NCBI GenBank assembly: GCA_016191875.1
Contig: JACPVG010000011.1
Location: 1-32,651 of the forward strand
Direction: 5' to 3'
Length of the DNA stretch: 32,651 nucleotides
Source of the DNA: Chloroflexota bacterium
GTDB lineage: Bacteria > Chloroflexota > Anaerolineae > Anaerolineales > UBA11579
Of the stretch, positions 32,162 through 32,651 are shown piece after piece. The position numbers and the translations under genes are program-made. Position 1 is the first letter of the stretch, and each line of letters begins with the position of its first letter. The notes beneath the pieces were generated by a model. That model was not told the DNA's origin. It worked only from the letters and a program-made list of their open reading frames with translations, and did no database searches.

Positions 32162-32651
32162 CTATTCTTCCAGTTCGTCCGTCTCCACATCGCTTTCGTC
32201 GGTCGGCAGGGGCATGACGCCCTCCGCCAGAACCTGTTGACGTATCAATGCTTCGATTTCCGCAGCCAGGTTGAGGTCCTCACGCAGGGCGTCTTTTGCG
32301 TTTTCGCGCCCTTGCCCCAACCGGTGGTCGCCAAAGGAGTAAAACGAACCCCGTTTGTCGACGATATTCATCTCCGTCGCCAGGTCGAGCAGGTCGCCGG
32401 ACTTGGAGATGCCCTCATTATACATGATATCGAACTCGGCGACACGGAAGGGCGGGGCGACCTTGTTCTTGACGACGCGCACGCGCGTGCGGTTGCCGAT
32501 GACCTCCTGACCGGCCTTGATGCTCTGGATGCGGCGCACGTCCAGCCGGATGCTGGCATAGAACTTGAGGGCGTTGCCGCCGGTGGTGGTCTCCGGGTTG
32601 CCGAACATCACGCCGATCTTCTGGCGCAACTGGTTGGTGAAGACGACCGCC
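32162..32651 (-). CDS. recA: Recombinase A, C-terminal part (5' part outside window)
   Basis: The visible 162 codons begin inside the RecA core at [33 protein letters not shown], here split over the L2 loop, and continue through [26 protein letters not shown] and the C-terminal domain ([32 protein letters not shown]). The end is an acidic tail ([12 protein letters not shown]), as usual. RecA forms filaments on single-stranded DNA for recombination and SOS induction. The Walker motifs and promoter are outside the window, so any LexA control cannot be judged. Confidence 0.98.
   Translation of the reverse strand, partial: AVVFTNQLRQKIGVMFGNPETTTGGNALKFYASIRLDVRRIQSIKAGQEVIGNRTRVRVVKNKVAPPFRVAEFDIMYNEGISKSGDLLDLATEMNIVDKRGSFYSFGDHRLGQGRENAKDALREDLNLAAEIEALIRQQVLAEGVMPLPTDESDVETDELEE

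Noticed and set aside
1..32651. tRNA, rRNA genes or CRISPR arrays
   Set aside because: All gaps were read by eye. I saw no cloverleaf with a T-loop signature, no rRNA sequence and no regularly spaced repeats. A tRNAscan run would settle this more firmly.

Overview
The window is a GC-rich bacterial chromosome segment. Gene order (tuf-rpsJ, then L3 to SecY, adk-map-rpmJ-rpsM-rpsK-rpsD-rpoA-rplQ-truA-rplM-rpsI), zinc-type S14 and S4, a Hanks-type kinase with a large membrane domain, and the style of the intergenic repeats suggest a Chloroflexota bacterium, perhaps of the Anaerolineae. The assignment is inferred from layout and protein character; no 16S rRNA is present. I recognise no tRNA, rRNA, CRISPR array or complete insertion sequence.

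Positions 1-17208 hold the ribosomal protein super-operon, all on the + strand. It starts with the 3' end of tuf and rpsJ. A 249-bp gap follows, with a near-consensus promoter and a structured leader, before rplC. The rest runs almost without gaps through secY, adk, map, rpmJ, rpsM, rpsK, rpsD, rpoA, rplQ, truA, rplM and rpsI, and ends at a strong intrinsic terminator (17176-17208). infA, usually found between map and rpmJ, is absent; that gap instead has a promoter-like sequence and a hairpin.

Positions 17209-17640 are a repeat-rich intergenic block: a degenerate dispersed repeat with two perfect tandem hairpins, then a tiny MITE-like element of about 98 bp with inverted ends and TA on each side. 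Next, on the + strand, are a methylase-MazG fusion, a possible 36-residue membrane peptide, and a 690-residue protein joining a histidine-kinase-like membrane domain to a Ser/Thr kinase, in DNA of lower GC than its surroundings.

Positions 21337-25081 (- strand) carry a DUF1684-type protein, a small membrane protein, a PLP lyase whose specificity residues match tryptophanase, and a THUMP-domain RNA methyltransferase. The methyltransferase diverges from a + strand metallo-beta-lactamase-fold hydrolase across a symmetric pair of TATAAT boxes that would give near-leaderless mRNAs both ways. A small membrane protein and a DinB-family protein follow, then a bidirectional terminator.

Positions 27017-29446 (- strand) form a compact metal module: a Tat-exported two-domain multicopper oxidase followed by a ZIP-family transporter with an added extracytoplasmic domain, behind a palindrome resembling DtxR/MntR-family operators. 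The window closes with recA (5' part missing), a 403-bp gap, recX and rny on the - strand.
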